Assembly: GCF_001029505.1 (NCBI RefSeq)
Contig: NZ_LEKH01000001.1
Span: 1 to 64,000 of the forward strand
Source of the DNA: Rubrobacter aplysinae
Lineage (GTDB): Bacteria > Actinomycetota > Rubrobacteria > Rubrobacterales > Rubrobacteraceae
Direction of reading: 5' to 3'
DNA: 64,000 nt
Every line of letters starts with the position of its first letter. The first letter of the stretch is position 1. This document shows positions 34,043 through 43,169 of this stretch, in pieces. The notes beneath the pieces are model-generated. The model saw nothing but the letters and a program-made list of their open reading frames with translations. It had not been told where the DNA came from and made no database searches. The position numbers and the translations under genes are program-made.

Positions 34043-35877
34043 TCGGGGTGGCGCTGGCGATACTCGGCCCTCTGCTGGCCGCTGCCGCGATCCTGGCTCT
34101 GCGCCGGGGCGGGGCTGCGCTGGCCCTGTTCGGCTCCGCCGCCGGGCTCGCGGGATCACTCTACGCGCTCGCCGGTGTGGCGGGCGGGGGGCGCTACTCC
34201 GCGACGCTTCCGGGACTCCCGGGGCTGCCGCTGCGGCTCGTCGCGGAGCCTGTTACCGCCGTCGCCTCTGCGGTGGTCGGGGTGGTCGGGCTGCTGGTGG
34301 TGGTGTACGCGGTTGGCTACATGAAGGAGGAGGCCGGGCAGGCGCGCTTCTTCGGGCAGATGTCGCTCTTCGTAGGCGCGATGCAGACACTCGTGCTCGC
34401 CGGAGACTGGGTGCTGCTGCTGGCGGCGTGGGAGATCATCGGTCTCTGTTCGTACCTGCTGATCGGGTTCCACTACGAGCGGCGGGATGCGGCGAGGTCG
34501 GCGGTGCGGGCGTTCTTGTACACCCGGACTGCGGACCTCGGGCTGTACGTGGCCGTGTTCGTCCTGATCTCACAGACGGGTACGAGCGAGATCTCCCGCA
34601 CCCTGGAGCTCGGCGGACCGGTCGCCACCTTCGCGGGCCTCGCCCTGCTGGTGGCCGTGGCGGGCAAGTCGGCCCAGGTTCCTCTGCAGGGCTGGCTGCA
34701 GGACGCCATGACCGGCCCGACTCCGGTCTCGGCGCTGCTTCACTCGGCGACGCTGGTCGCGGCGGGCGCGCTGCTGCTGGTGCGGGTCTCGCCGATGCTG
34801 ACCCCGGCGGCCCAGCTCGCTACCGGGATTCTAGGCGGGGTCACGGCGGTGGTGGCCGGCGTGATCGCCGTCTCCGGGCGCGACCTCAAGCGTCTTTTGG
34901 CGGCCTCTACCTCCAGCCAGTACGGCTTCATGCTGCTCGCGGTCGGCGCGGGCGCTCCGGCGGCGGCTCTCTTTCACCTCGTGGCCCACGCCGCGATGAA
35001 GAGCTCGCTGTTTCTCGGCGCCGGCGTCTTCCAGCGCGCCCGGAGCTCCACGGCGTTCGCCGACCTCGGCGGCGTGGGCCGCGAGCGCCTCCCGGTGTAC
35101 CTGGGCTTCGTCGTGGCGGGGCTCGCGCTCGCCGGGGTACCGCCGCTCTCGGGGTTCTTCTCCAAGGAGGCCGTCGTGGCCGCCACGCTGCACTCGCCGT
35201 CTGCCCCTGTGCTGGCTCCGCTCGCGCTCGTCGGAGCTCTACTTACCGCCGTGTACGTGGCCCGCGCCCTGCGCCTGCTCTGGCGCGGAGAAGGAGAAGA
35301 CAAGAGTGTGCCGGGGGCGCGCTGGATGTGGGCGGGGCTCGCCGCGCTCGTCGTACTCGCCGCCGCGCTCGGCGTGGCGAAGGCTCCACTGACGGGGCTG
35401 CTAGGGCGGGAGATCCCGTTCGGGTTCCTCGCCGCGCTGCTTGGGCTGGCGCTCGCGCTCGCCGGTCTAGTGCTCGGATGGCTCGTGCCCGCCGGGACGC
35501 TGCTCGGTCCGCTACGCGGAGCGGCGGAGCGGGGCTTCCGCGTTCTGGGCGGCTTCGATGGGCTGGTCGCCCGGCCCGCGCTCGCGCTGGCGCTGACGGC
35601 GGACGCCGTGGATCGCGGTCTGCACGCCGGGGTGCTTGGCGCAGGGAGGCTGTCCCTGAGCGTGGCCAATGTTGCCCGCGCTACGGACGAGCACGGGATA
35701 GACCGCCTTATCGCCGGGCTCGTACGGGGGATGCGGCGCCTGGGGCGGAGGGCCCGCCGTATGCAGACCGGGCTCGTGCACCGGGAGCTCATGCTGGCGG
35801 CTTTTGGGGTGGCGGTGATCCTGATCTCCTTGAGCCTCTTCGCCCTGCTGCAGCCCGGATCCAACCCGTTACCCTAG
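34039..35877 (+). CDS. nuoL: Complex I-like antiporter subunit NuoL
   Basis: 612 residues, about 16 helices with the C-terminal lateral-helix extension. Key charged residues are intact: Glu in AAWEIIGLCSYLL, Lys in AVAGKSAQVPLQGWL with HSATLVAAG, Lys in GRDLKRLLAASTSSQ, Lys in HAAMKSSLFLGAG. These are the proton-channel residues of Mrp-like subunits. It overlaps nuoK by 4 bp. The last ~60 residues are Arg-rich and end in a membrane helix. Confidence 0.92.
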   Translation: MIGVALAILGPLLAAAAILALRRGGAALALFGSAAGLAGSLYALAGVAGGGRYSATLPGLPGLPLRLVAEPVTAVASAVVGVVGLLVVVYAVGYMKEEAGQARFFGQMSLFVGAMQTLVLAGDWVLLLAAWEIIGLCSYLLIGFHYERRDAARSAVRAFLYTRTADLGLYVAVFVLISQTGTSEISRTLELGGPVATFAGLALLVAVAGKSAQVPLQGWLQDAMTGPTPVSALLHSATLVAAGALLLVRVSPMLTPAAQLATGILGGVTAVVAGVIAVSGRDLKRLLAASTSSQYGFMLLAVGAGAPAAALFHLVAHAAMKSSLFLGAGVFQRARSSTAFADLGGVGRERLPVYLGFVVAGLALAGVPPLSGFFSKEAVVAATLHSPSAPVLAPLALVGALLTAVYVARALRLLWRGEGEDKSVPGARWMWAGLAALVVLAAALGVAKAPLTGLLGREIPFGFLAALLGLALALAGLVLGWLVPAGTLLGPLRGAAERGFRVLGGFDGLVARPALALALTADAVDRGLHAGVLGAGRLSLSVANVARATDEHGIDRLIAGLVRGMRRLGRRARRMQTGLVHRELMLAAFGVAVILISLSLFALLQPGSNPLP

Positions 35878-35887
35878 AGAGGAGAGA

Positions 35888-37372
35888 ATGTTCCCGCTAG
35901 TCTCACTGACACTTTTCTTACCGCTGCTCGGCGCGGCGCTGCTGGTCTCGCTGCCCGCGGTAGCGGCTACGCCGCGCGTGGCACATACGGTGGGTATCGC
36001 GGTCTCCGGGCTGACGCTGCTCGGGGCGGTCGGGATGTGGGTGAGGGGCGTCTCCGGGGCGGGGTTCTCGCAGGTGGAGGAGCTGGCCTGGATCCCGTCC
36101 GCCGGCGTGGCGTACCGCGTCGGCGTGGACGGCGTGAGCCTGCCGCTGGTCCTGATGACGGCGGTGCTGTTCCTGGTCTCGCTCGTGTTCTCGGTGAAGA
36201 TCACCGAGCGGGCACGCTCCTACGTGGCGCTGTTTCTGTTGCTGGAGACGGCGTGTCTCGGGGTGTTCGTGTCGCTGGATGCGATACTTTTCTACGTCTT
36301 CTTCGAGGTGACGCTGGTCGGGATGTACTTCATCATCGCCGGCTGGGGCGAGGATGACCGCCAGCGGGCGGCGCTGACCTTCTTCATCTACACGCTGCTC
36401 GGCAGCCTGCCGCTTCTACTCGCCATCCTGGCGCTGTACCTGGGCAGCGACCCGCGCACCTTCGACATGCGGGAGCTCATAGCCTCGCCGCCGCTGGCCG
36501 GGCTCACGGCGACGCTGGCTCTCGTCGCCATGCTCGTCACCTTCTTCGTGAAGATCCCCGTCTTCCCGGTCCACACCTGGCTGCCGGCGGCACACGTGGA
36601 GGCGCCGACCGCGGGGAGCGTGATCCTGGCCGGCGTGATGCTGAAGCTCGGGACCTACGGCCTAGTCCGCTTCGCCCTGCAGATGACGCCCGACGCCTTC
36701 CGCGCCGCCGCTCCGTTCGTCGCGGCCTTCGGCGTCTTCGCCGCCCTGTACGGGGCGTTCGTCGCGCTGGCCCAGGCCGACCTCAAGCGGCTGGTCGCCT
36801 ACACCAGCATCAACCACATGGGCTACGTGGTGCTCGGGGTGGCGGTGGCCGCCGCGGGGGCCGGGGCGGGGCCGCGCACGCTGGCGCTGGATGGAGCGGT
36901 GTTGCAGATGGTCAGCCACGGGCTAGTAACCGGCGCGCTGTTCCTGCTGGTCGGGATGGTGCAGGCCCGCACCCACACCCGAGATATTGGCCGCCTTGGC
37001 GGGCTGCTCGGACCGGTGCCTGTTCTCGGCTGGCTATTCGTGCTGGCGGCCTTCGCCTCGCTCGGGCTGCCGGGGCTGGCTCACTTCCCGGCGGAGTTCC
37101 AGATCTTTCTCGGCACGCTGAGCGTCTACCCGATAGCCGTGATCGCGGTGGCCGGCATAGCCATCACCGCCGGGCTGTACCTGCGCGCGCTCCGGCTTGC
37201 CTTTCTCGGCGAGACCCCTAATGACTCCGACGAGTGGCGGGGGATGAAGGATCTGGCCTCCTACGAGCTGCTGGCCGTGGTGCCGCTGCTGGCGCTCGTC
37301 GTGCTCGTCGGGGTGGCACCCTTCCTCGTGCTCGACGTGATACACGCCGCCACGGGGGCGATTCTGCCGTGA
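35888..37372 (+). CDS. nuoM: Complex I-like antiporter subunit NuoM
   Basis: 494 residues, about 14 helices. Conserved FFEVTLVGMYFIIAGWG (Glu), VKIPVFPVHTWLPAAHVEAP (Lys), DLKRLVAYTSINHMGYV (Lys), VSHGLVTGALFLLVGM (His) and EFQIFL (Glu) indicate a full proton channel. GAGAGGAGAGA precedes the ATG, 10 bp after the nuoL stop. Its TGA overlaps the nuoN GTG. Confidence 0.93.
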   Translation: MFPLVSLTLFLPLLGAALLVSLPAVAATPRVAHTVGIAVSGLTLLGAVGMWVRGVSGAGFSQVEELAWIPSAGVAYRVGVDGVSLPLVLMTAVLFLVSLVFSVKITERARSYVALFLLLETACLGVFVSLDAILFYVFFEVTLVGMYFIIAGWGEDDRQRAALTFFIYTLLGSLPLLLAILALYLGSDPRTFDMRELIASPPLAGLTATLALVAMLVTFFVKIPVFPVHTWLPAAHVEAPTAGSVILAGVMLKLGTYGLVRFALQMTPDAFRAAAPFVAAFGVFAALYGAFVALAQADLKRLVAYTSINHMGYVVLGVAVAAAGAGAGPRTLALDGAVLQMVSHGLVTGALFLLVGMVQARTHTRDIGRLGGLLGPVPVLGWLFVLAAFASLGLPGLAHFPAEFQIFLGTLSVYPIAVIAVAGIAITAGLYLRALRLAFLGETPNDSDEWRGMKDLASYELLAVVPLLALVVLVGVAPFLVLDVIHAATGAILP

Positions 37373-38742
37373 GCATGTCCGCGATGGGTGGCGACCTGGC
37401 GCTCCTGGCGCCAGAGATAGCGGTCCTGCTGACCGCGGTCGGGGCGCTCATTCTGGAGATGCTCGGCCTCGGGCGGGCCTCCCTGCCGTTCACCGTAGTA
37501 GGGCTGCTCGTCGCCGCCGCCCTGACGGTGCCCCTGGTCGGCACGGAGACCTCGGTGTTCATGGGCACCTTCCGGGTGGACTCCCTGACCGCCGGGGCCA
37601 AGCTCGCGCTGCTGCCAGCTACCGCTCTATGCGCCGTGCTCGCTTACCCCGAGACTAAGGGCGACGAGCGGGAGGGGACGCTTCACGCCCTCTTTTCGTT
37701 CACGGCGTTTGGGGCGCTGGTGCTGGCCGCCGCGGGCGACGTGATGTTCCTAGTGCTCGGGGTGCTGCTCGCCTCGCTGGGATCGTTCGCGCTCACCGCC
37801 CATCCCCGCGACGGGCGGGCGACGGAGGCGGCGATGAAGTTCTTCGTGTTCGGCTCGGTGACCGGGGCGGTCATGATCTTCGGCCTCACCTACTGGTACG
37901 GCGCGGCGGGCTCGACCCTGCTCTCGGAGCTGGACGCCCTCTCCGGCGCTCCCGTCGCCGGTGCCCTGGGGCTCCTTGCCGTGCTCGTCGGGCTCGGCTA
38001 CAAGGCGGCGGTGGCGCCGTTCCACTTCTGGGCGCCGGACGCCTACGACGGCGCGCCCGTCGCGGTGGCGGTGTTTATGTCCGTGGTGCCGAAGGTCGGC
38101 GCGATCTTCGCCCTGGCGCAGGTGGCGCGCTCCCTGCCGCTGGAGACCGGTTGGGCTCCGGTGGTTGCCGGACTCGCCGTGCTCTCGATGACCTACGGCA
38201 ACCTGGCCGCTCTCGTGCAGAACAACGTCGTGCGGCTGCTGGCCTACTCCTCCATAGCGCAGTCGGGATACTTCCTGCTCGCCGTGGTGGCGGTCGGACG
38301 CAGCGACCTGGCGTTGCCCGCACTCGTCGTCTTCGCCGCCGCCTACGCCGCCATGAACGTCGGGGCCTTCGCCATCGTCGGCGGGTACGGGCGTTACCTG
38401 ACGGACCTCACCGGCCTCGGGCGGTACGCGCCCTGGGCGGGCGGGGCGATGGTGGTGTTCCTGATCTCACTCGTGGGGATACCGCCCACCGCGGGCTTTG
38501 TCGGCAAGCTCCTCCTGTTCGGAGCTGCGATACAGCCCGGCTACGTGTGGCTCGCCGTCGTCGCCATCCTGAACAGCGTGATCTCGCTCGCCGTGTACCT
38601 GCGCGTGATCGTGCCGATGTACTCTCAGTCCAAGGAGCCGAAGACCGCGCCGCTCCCCGTTACGGCTGTGTGGCTCCTCGCGCTGGTAATCACCGTGGCC
38701 GGGGGTGTGGCGGCGCTGGCCCTGCTCGGAGGGCTGGTCTAA
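37369..38742 (+). CDS. nuoN: Complex I-like antiporter subunit NuoN
   Basis: 457 residues, about 13-14 helices, GTG start overlapping the nuoM stop. GYKAAVAPFHFWAPDAYDGA keeps the broken-helix Lys. In the distal channel the usual KRLLAYSSIAHxGY reads NNVVRLLAYSSIAQSGY, so the Lys is Val and the His is Gln. This suggests an altered or idle third channel. Last gene of the operon; no nuoE, F, G, I or C follows. Confidence 0.9.
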   Translation: MSMSAMGGDLALLAPEIAVLLTAVGALILEMLGLGRASLPFTVVGLLVAAALTVPLVGTETSVFMGTFRVDSLTAGAKLALLPATALCAVLAYPETKGDEREGTLHALFSFTAFGALVLAAAGDVMFLVLGVLLASLGSFALTAHPRDGRATEAAMKFFVFGSVTGAVMIFGLTYWYGAAGSTLLSELDALSGAPVAGALGLLAVLVGLGYKAAVAPFHFWAPDAYDGAPVAVAVFMSVVPKVGAIFALAQVARSLPLETGWAPVVAGLAVLSMTYGNLAALVQNNVVRLLAYSSIAQSGYFLLAVVAVGRSDLALPALVVFAAAYAAMNVGAFAIVGGYGRYLTDLTGLGRYAPWAGGAMVVFLISLVGIPPTAGFVGKLLLFGAAIQPGYVWLAVVAILNSVISLAVYLRVIVPMYSQSKEPKTAPLPVTAVWLLALVITVAGGVAALALLGGLV

Positions 38743-38903
38743 AGCGCCCTGTAGAAGACCGGGCCTTGCTCGGAGGGCGAGCCGTCAGCCGTCAGCGGGC
38801 ACAAAGGCCGGGTGGTGAACGGGCGGTTTGCGCGATGACGTTGCTGCGCTCAGACTATCCTGATCTGAACACGGGTGACTAGCGTTCCGGGAAGGAGGTC
38901 AGG

Positions 38904-39653
38904 TTGGCTGAAACCAACAACACGCCGCGCGGCCTCCGGGTCACGGTGTGGAACGAGTACCGGCACGAGCGGGACGAGGCGAGGCCCGCCGAGCTGTATC
39001 CTGGGGGTATACACGCCACCCTGTCGGAGGCGCTCCGGGAAGGCGGCCTGCAGAACGTCCGCACCGCCACGCTTGACGAGCCGGAGCACGGTCTTACGGA
39101 GGAGGCTCTGGCGGAGACGGACGTGCTCCTGTGGTGGGGTCACAGGGCGCACGCAGAGGTCTCTGAGGAGGTCGTGGATCGGGTCCACCGGAGGGTGCTC
39201 GGCGGTATGGGTCTGATCGTGCTGCACTCGGGGCACTTCGCGAAGATCTTCCAGCGCCTCTTGGGCACTACCTGCTCCCTCAAGTGGCGCCACGACGACC
39301 GGGAGCGGCTGTGGGTGGTAGATCCCGCCCACCCGATAGTCGAGGGCCTCGGGGAGTACGTAGACCTCCCCGAGGAGGAGATGTACGGTGAGCCCTTCGA
39401 CGTGCCACCGCCCGAGGAGCTGGTGTTCGTGAGCTGGTTCGGCGGCGGCGAGGTGTTCCGCAGCGGCCTCTGTTACCGGCGGGGACGCGGCAGGATCTTC
39501 TACTTCCGCCCCGGCCACGAGGAGAACCCTTCCTATCACCATCCCGAAGTGCGCCGCATCGTAAACAACGCCGTCCGCTGGGCCGCGCCCAGGCCTGGTG
39601 CCGCTCCCACGCACGGTAACACGGAGCCCCCGGAGAGCCCCGGAAACTCGTAG
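38904..39653 (+). CDS. ThuA-domain protein
   Basis: 249 residues with the glutamine-amidotransferase-like ThuA fold: [60 protein letters not shown] and [20 protein letters not shown]. ThuA proteins take part in disaccharide (trehalose) use in rhizobia; the reaction is unproved. AAGGAGG lies 5 bp before the TTG start. No sugar transporter or dehydrogenase is adjacent, so the substrate is open. Confidence 0.83.
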   Translation: MAETNNTPRGLRVTVWNEYRHERDEARPAELYPGGIHATLSEALREGGLQNVRTATLDEPEHGLTEEALAETDVLLWWGHRAHAEVSEEVVDRVHRRVLGGMGLIVLHSGHFAKIFQRLLGTTCSLKWRHDDRERLWVVDPAHPIVEGLGEYVDLPEEEMYGEPFDVPPPEELVFVSWFGGGEVFRSGLCYRRGRGRIFYFRPGHEENPSYHHPEVRRIVNNAVRWAAPRPGAAPTHGNTEPPESPGNS

Positions 39654-39700
39654 GTCGCTCCCCTAGACTAATGAGCCTGGAGTCAGACGAGGAGAAGAGC

Positions 39701-40825
39701 ATGTCCAGCACGAGCCGCAATGAGCCGCCGTTCAGGGCCGACCACGTCGGGAGCCTGCTGCGCCCGCAGGGGCTGATGCGGGCCCGCCGGGAGCACGAGG
39801 ACGGCCGCATCTCCGCCGAGGAGCTCCGGCACAGAGAAGACGAGGCCATCCGGGATGTGGTGCGGCTGCAGGAGGAGGTCGGCCTGCAGAGCGCCACCGA
39901 CGGAGAGTTTCGCCGGGCCTCCTGGCACATGGACTTCATCTACCAGCTCGGCGGCGTGAGCAAGGCCCCCGGCGACATGAAGGTCGAGTTCCAGAACGCG
40001 GAGGGCAAGGTGGAGTTTACCCCGGCGGCCTTGCGCATAGACGAGCGGGTAACGCTGGACCACACCATCTTCGGTGAGGACTTCGAGTACCTGAGGTCCG
40101 TGACCACCCGCAACACCCCGAAGCTCACCATCCCGTCGCCGAACATGGTGCATTACCGGGGCGGGCGGGCCGCCATTAGCGAGGAGGCGTACCCGGAGAT
40201 GGACGAGTTCTGGACGGACCTCACCGACGCGTACGCAGAGGAGATCCGGCGCCTCGGCGAGCTCGGTTGCACTTACCTCCAGCTCGACGACACGAGCCTC
40301 GCCTACCTCAACGACCCGCGCCAGCGCGAGCAGATCGCCCAGATGGGCGGCGATGCCGAGCATCAACACGAGACCTACATACAGAACATAAACCGCGCGC
40401 TCTCCGGCAAGCCCGACTCGATGAACGTCACCACCCACATGTGCCGGGGTAACTTCCGCTCCTCGTGGGTGGCCGAGGGTGGGTACGACTACGTGGCGGA
40501 AGCGCTATTCGGCGGACTGGAGGTGGATGGCTTCTTCCTGGAGTACGACGACGAGAGGTCGGGCACCTTCGAGCCCCTGCGGTTCGTGCCCGGGAGCAAG
40601 ATGGTCGTGCTCGGGCTGGTGACCACCAAGAGCGGAAGGCTGGAGGACAAGAACCTCCTCAAGCGCCGTATAGAGGAGGCGAGCCGGTACGTGGACCCTG
40701 AGCAGCTCTGCCTCTCGCCGCAGTGCGGCTTCTCCTCGACGCTCGAGGGCAACGACCTCACCCACGACGAGCAGCGGGCCAAGCTGGAGCTGGTCGTACA
40801 GACCGCCGAGGAGGTGTGGGGATAG
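39701..40825 (+). CDS. MetE-like cobalamin-independent methyltransferase
   Basis: 374 residues, a single TIM barrel like the C-terminal half of MetE. The N-terminus has RADHVGSLLRP; zinc ligands are HMC in TTHMCRGNFRSSW and Cys in LSPQCGFSST; the substrate loop has DTSLAYLND. Homocysteine methylation is one possibility; related single-domain enzymes act on other thiols or are archaeal-type methionine synthases. GAGGAG lies 6 bp before the ATG at 39701, preferred over the ATG at 39671. Confidence 0.85.
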   Translation: MSSTSRNEPPFRADHVGSLLRPQGLMRARREHEDGRISAEELRHREDEAIRDVVRLQEEVGLQSATDGEFRRASWHMDFIYQLGGVSKAPGDMKVEFQNAEGKVEFTPAALRIDERVTLDHTIFGEDFEYLRSVTTRNTPKLTIPSPNMVHYRGGRAAISEEAYPEMDEFWTDLTDAYAEEIRRLGELGCTYLQLDDTSLAYLNDPRQREQIAQMGGDAEHQHETYIQNINRALSGKPDSMNVTTHMCRGNFRSSWVAEGGYDYVAEALFGGLEVDGFFLEYDDERSGTFEPLRFVPGSKMVVLGLVTTKSGRLEDKNLLKRRIEEASRYVDPEQLCLSPQCGFSSTLEGNDLTHDEQRAKLELVVQTAEEVWG

Positions 40826-40840
40826 CTCGGCGGTAAGAGC

Positions 40841-42109
40841 CTAGCCGCGCAGCACCATGCGCGCGGCCTCCGCCAGGGATGGTTTCTTGCCGTACATGAG
40901 CGTCCCGGTGCGGTACAGGCGGGCGGCGGCCCAGACCGCGGCCGCCACGGTGGCGGCGAGCAGCGTGTAGGAGAGCGCGATCTCCCACCCGGCGGTCGAG
41001 CCGAGCTCGGCGCGGGCGAACATCACCATCGGGGAGAAGAACGGCACGTAGGAGCCGACCGTGGCGAGCGCCCCGTCCGGGCTCGACATGGAGAAGATCG
41101 TGATCAGGAGCCCCGCGAGTAGGAGCATGATCACCGGCCCGATTATCTGCTGGGCGTCTTCCATGCGGCTAAACAGCGAGCCCAGACCGCCCAGGATGCT
41201 CGCGTACAGCAGGTAGCCGAGCACGAACGATAGTAGGAACAGCACTATCGTGGCCGGCGAGACGGCGTCGAGCCCGAAGCCTAGACCGTCACCCCGGGCG
41301 CGGCCTATCACGAGTGACCCGATCCCGGCCGCCAGCCACAGGCCGTACTGGGTCAGCGCCAGGAGGCCGACGCCCAGGATCTTGCCCGCCATCTGATCCA
41401 CCGGGCGCACGGAGGCGCTCATCATCTCGGTGATGCGGGAGCTCTTCTCCGTGATAACGCTCATCGTGACCATGTTGCCGTACTGGATGACCGTCATGTA
41501 CAGGAGAAAGACGAGCACGTACACCAGCCAGTACGTGGCCTGGAACTCCTCACCCGACGGCCCGCCGCCCGTAGCCTCGACCTCCAGCTGGGCCGGGGCG
41601 AAGACTCCGGCCGCCTCCTCACCGGATACACCGGCCTCCTGTAGACGCTGCTCCGCCGCGACCCCGGAGAGGGCCTCCTGGATGCGATCCGCCTCCGCAC
41701 CGGGCTGCGGCGCACGGTACACGTAGGAGGTCTCGCCGGACTGTGCGGACCGTGTTGACCCTGAGCCCTGCGAGATGAGCAAGCCGTCGTAGTCGCCGTT
41801 CTCGACGCCACTCTCGGCGGCGTTCCGGGAGTCTACAGCCTGTATCTCCGTCCGGGGCTCGCCGTTCGGGAGTTCTTCCGGCAGGGCGGTGCGCAGGGTC
41901 TCGACCAGGCCGGGCTCTGGTTGGACCACGGCGACGGTCGAGCCGCCGGTCGCGGACTGGACGCGGTCCAGGACCGCCGGGGCGAAGGCGGAGGCCAGGA
42001 TCAGGACGAACCCGAGCGCCGTGATCACCTGGAAGCTCCTGGTCCTGATGCGCTGACGGTACTCGCGGGCCAGGATCAGCCACACGTTCCCGTTTTTCAC
42101 ATCACCCAT
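40841..42109 (-). CDS. ABC-2 type exporter permease (NatB-like)
   Basis: 422 residues: an N-terminal helix (TALGFVLILASAFAPAVLD), a ~180-residue extracytoplasmic domain with a V/A/G-rich MacB-like pattern, then five helices. This layout is that of NatB/YhaP permeases. Its ATG overlaps the end of the ATPase gene by 8 bp, so the two make one exporter. Substrate may be Na+, a drug or a lipid-like compound; not decidable here. Confidence 0.85.
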   Translation of the reverse strand: MGDVKNGNVWLILAREYRQRIRTRSFQVITALGFVLILASAFAPAVLDRVQSATGGSTVAVVQPEPGLVETLRTALPEELPNGEPRTEIQAVDSRNAAESGVENGDYDGLLISQGSGSTRSAQSGETSYVYRAPQPGAEADRIQEALSGVAAEQRLQEAGVSGEEAAGVFAPAQLEVEATGGGPSGEEFQATYWLVYVLVFLLYMTVIQYGNMVTMSVITEKSSRITEMMSASVRPVDQMAGKILGVGLLALTQYGLWLAAGIGSLVIGRARGDGLGFGLDAVSPATIVLFLLSFVLGYLLYASILGGLGSLFSRMEDAQQIIGPVIMLLLAGLLITIFSMSSPDGALATVGSYVPFFSPMVMFARAELGSTAGWEIALSYTLLAATVAAAVWAAARLYRTGTLMYGKKPSLAEAARMVLRG

Positions 42110-42998
42110 TCCCCACCTCCTCAATGAAGATGCGCCGCAGCGAAGGCTCTACCTCCTCGAAGCGTCTTACGCTCCCGGTCTGGACGGCGGCCCGTAGTAT
42201 CTCCTCCGGCTCCTCTCCGTTCGGCGAAAGCTCCAGGCTCTCCTCGTCGCGGTCCACGACCGAGAGCCCGGGGAACCGGTCGAGCAGCGGGTCCGTGTCG
42301 CCCTCGTAGGCCAGACGGAGCGTGCGCATGTCGGCGTGCCGGTCGCGCAGCTCCGGGAGAGGGCCGGAGAAGGCCAGCTCCGAGTGGTGGATCAGGGCCA
42401 CCCCGTCGCACATCTCCTCCGCCTGCTCCATGTTGTGGGTCGAGAGCAGGAGCGTCTTGCCGCTCTCCTTTAGCTCCAGGATTACCGCCCGGAGCTGCTC
42501 GTGGCTTACCGGGTCGAGGCCGGAGAACGGCTCGTCCAGGATCACGAGCTCCGGGTCGTGCAGGACGCTGGCCAGGAACTGCACCTTCTGCTGATTGCCC
42601 TTGGAGAGCTCCTGCAGCGGACGGCCGAGGTACTCCGTGATCCCGAAGCGCTCCAACCAGCTCTCGGCCCGTCTGTCCGCCTCCTTGGTTCCCAGGCCCC
42701 GGATGCGCCCGAAGAAGCGGAGCTGATCCCCGACCTTCATGTCCGGGTAAAGGCCGCGCTCCTCGGGCAGGTAGCCGAAGCTGGTGCGGGCGACCTCACG
42801 CGCCGGCGCGCCGCTCCACGTGATCTCCCCGGAGTCGGGCCGGATGATGTCCAGGATCATGCGCACCGTCGTGGTCTTGCCCGCGCCGTTCGCCCCGAGC
42901 AGCCCGACTATCGAGCCCTCCCGAGCTTCGAAGCTGATGCCGTCCACGGCGGTGGTCTCCCCGAAACACTTGGTTACGTTCTCCACCCGCAGCGTCAT
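42102..42998 (-). CDS. ABC exporter ATP-binding subunit (NatA-like)
   Basis: 298 residues beginning MTLRVENVTKCFGETTAVDG. Walker A is GANGAGKTT, the Q-loop FGYLPEERGLYPD, the signature ELSKGNQQK, Walker B LVILDEPFSGLDP and the switch LLLSTHNM. The C-terminal ~80 residues are the DUF4162 extension of DrrA/NatA-type ATPases. Followed by its permease on the same strand. The frame runs further upstream to 43523 without coding character. Confidence 0.92.
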   Translation of the reverse strand: MTLRVENVTKCFGETTAVDGISFEAREGSIVGLLGANGAGKTTTVRMILDIIRPDSGEITWSGAPAREVARTSFGYLPEERGLYPDMKVGDQLRFFGRIRGLGTKEADRRAESWLERFGITEYLGRPLQELSKGNQQKVQFLASVLHDPELVILDEPFSGLDPVSHEQLRAVILELKESGKTLLLSTHNMEQAEEMCDGVALIHHSELAFSGPLPELRDRHADMRTLRLAYEGDTDPLLDRFPGLSVVDRDEESLELSPNGEEPEEILRAAVQTGSVRRFEEVEPSLRRIFIEEVGNG

Positions 42999-43169
42999 CG
43001 GGGCTCTACCCACCCTGCCCGCTCCGTCCGGTCTCCGCCGGGATGCCTGGTAAATGCTTCGTCCACAGTCGGGAATATGCCTGCCAGCCGCATCGAGGTC
43101 AAGGCGGGCGTGAGAGAATGGTCGCGCGATTCGTGGGTTACATGCGGAGGTGAAAAAAGGTGAAGTACG

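Noticed and set aside
38998-39015. Third CsoR-like sequence TATCCTGGGGGTATAC
   Set aside because: It encodes LYPGGIH of the conserved ThuA motif inside a gene, so the match is coding coincidence.
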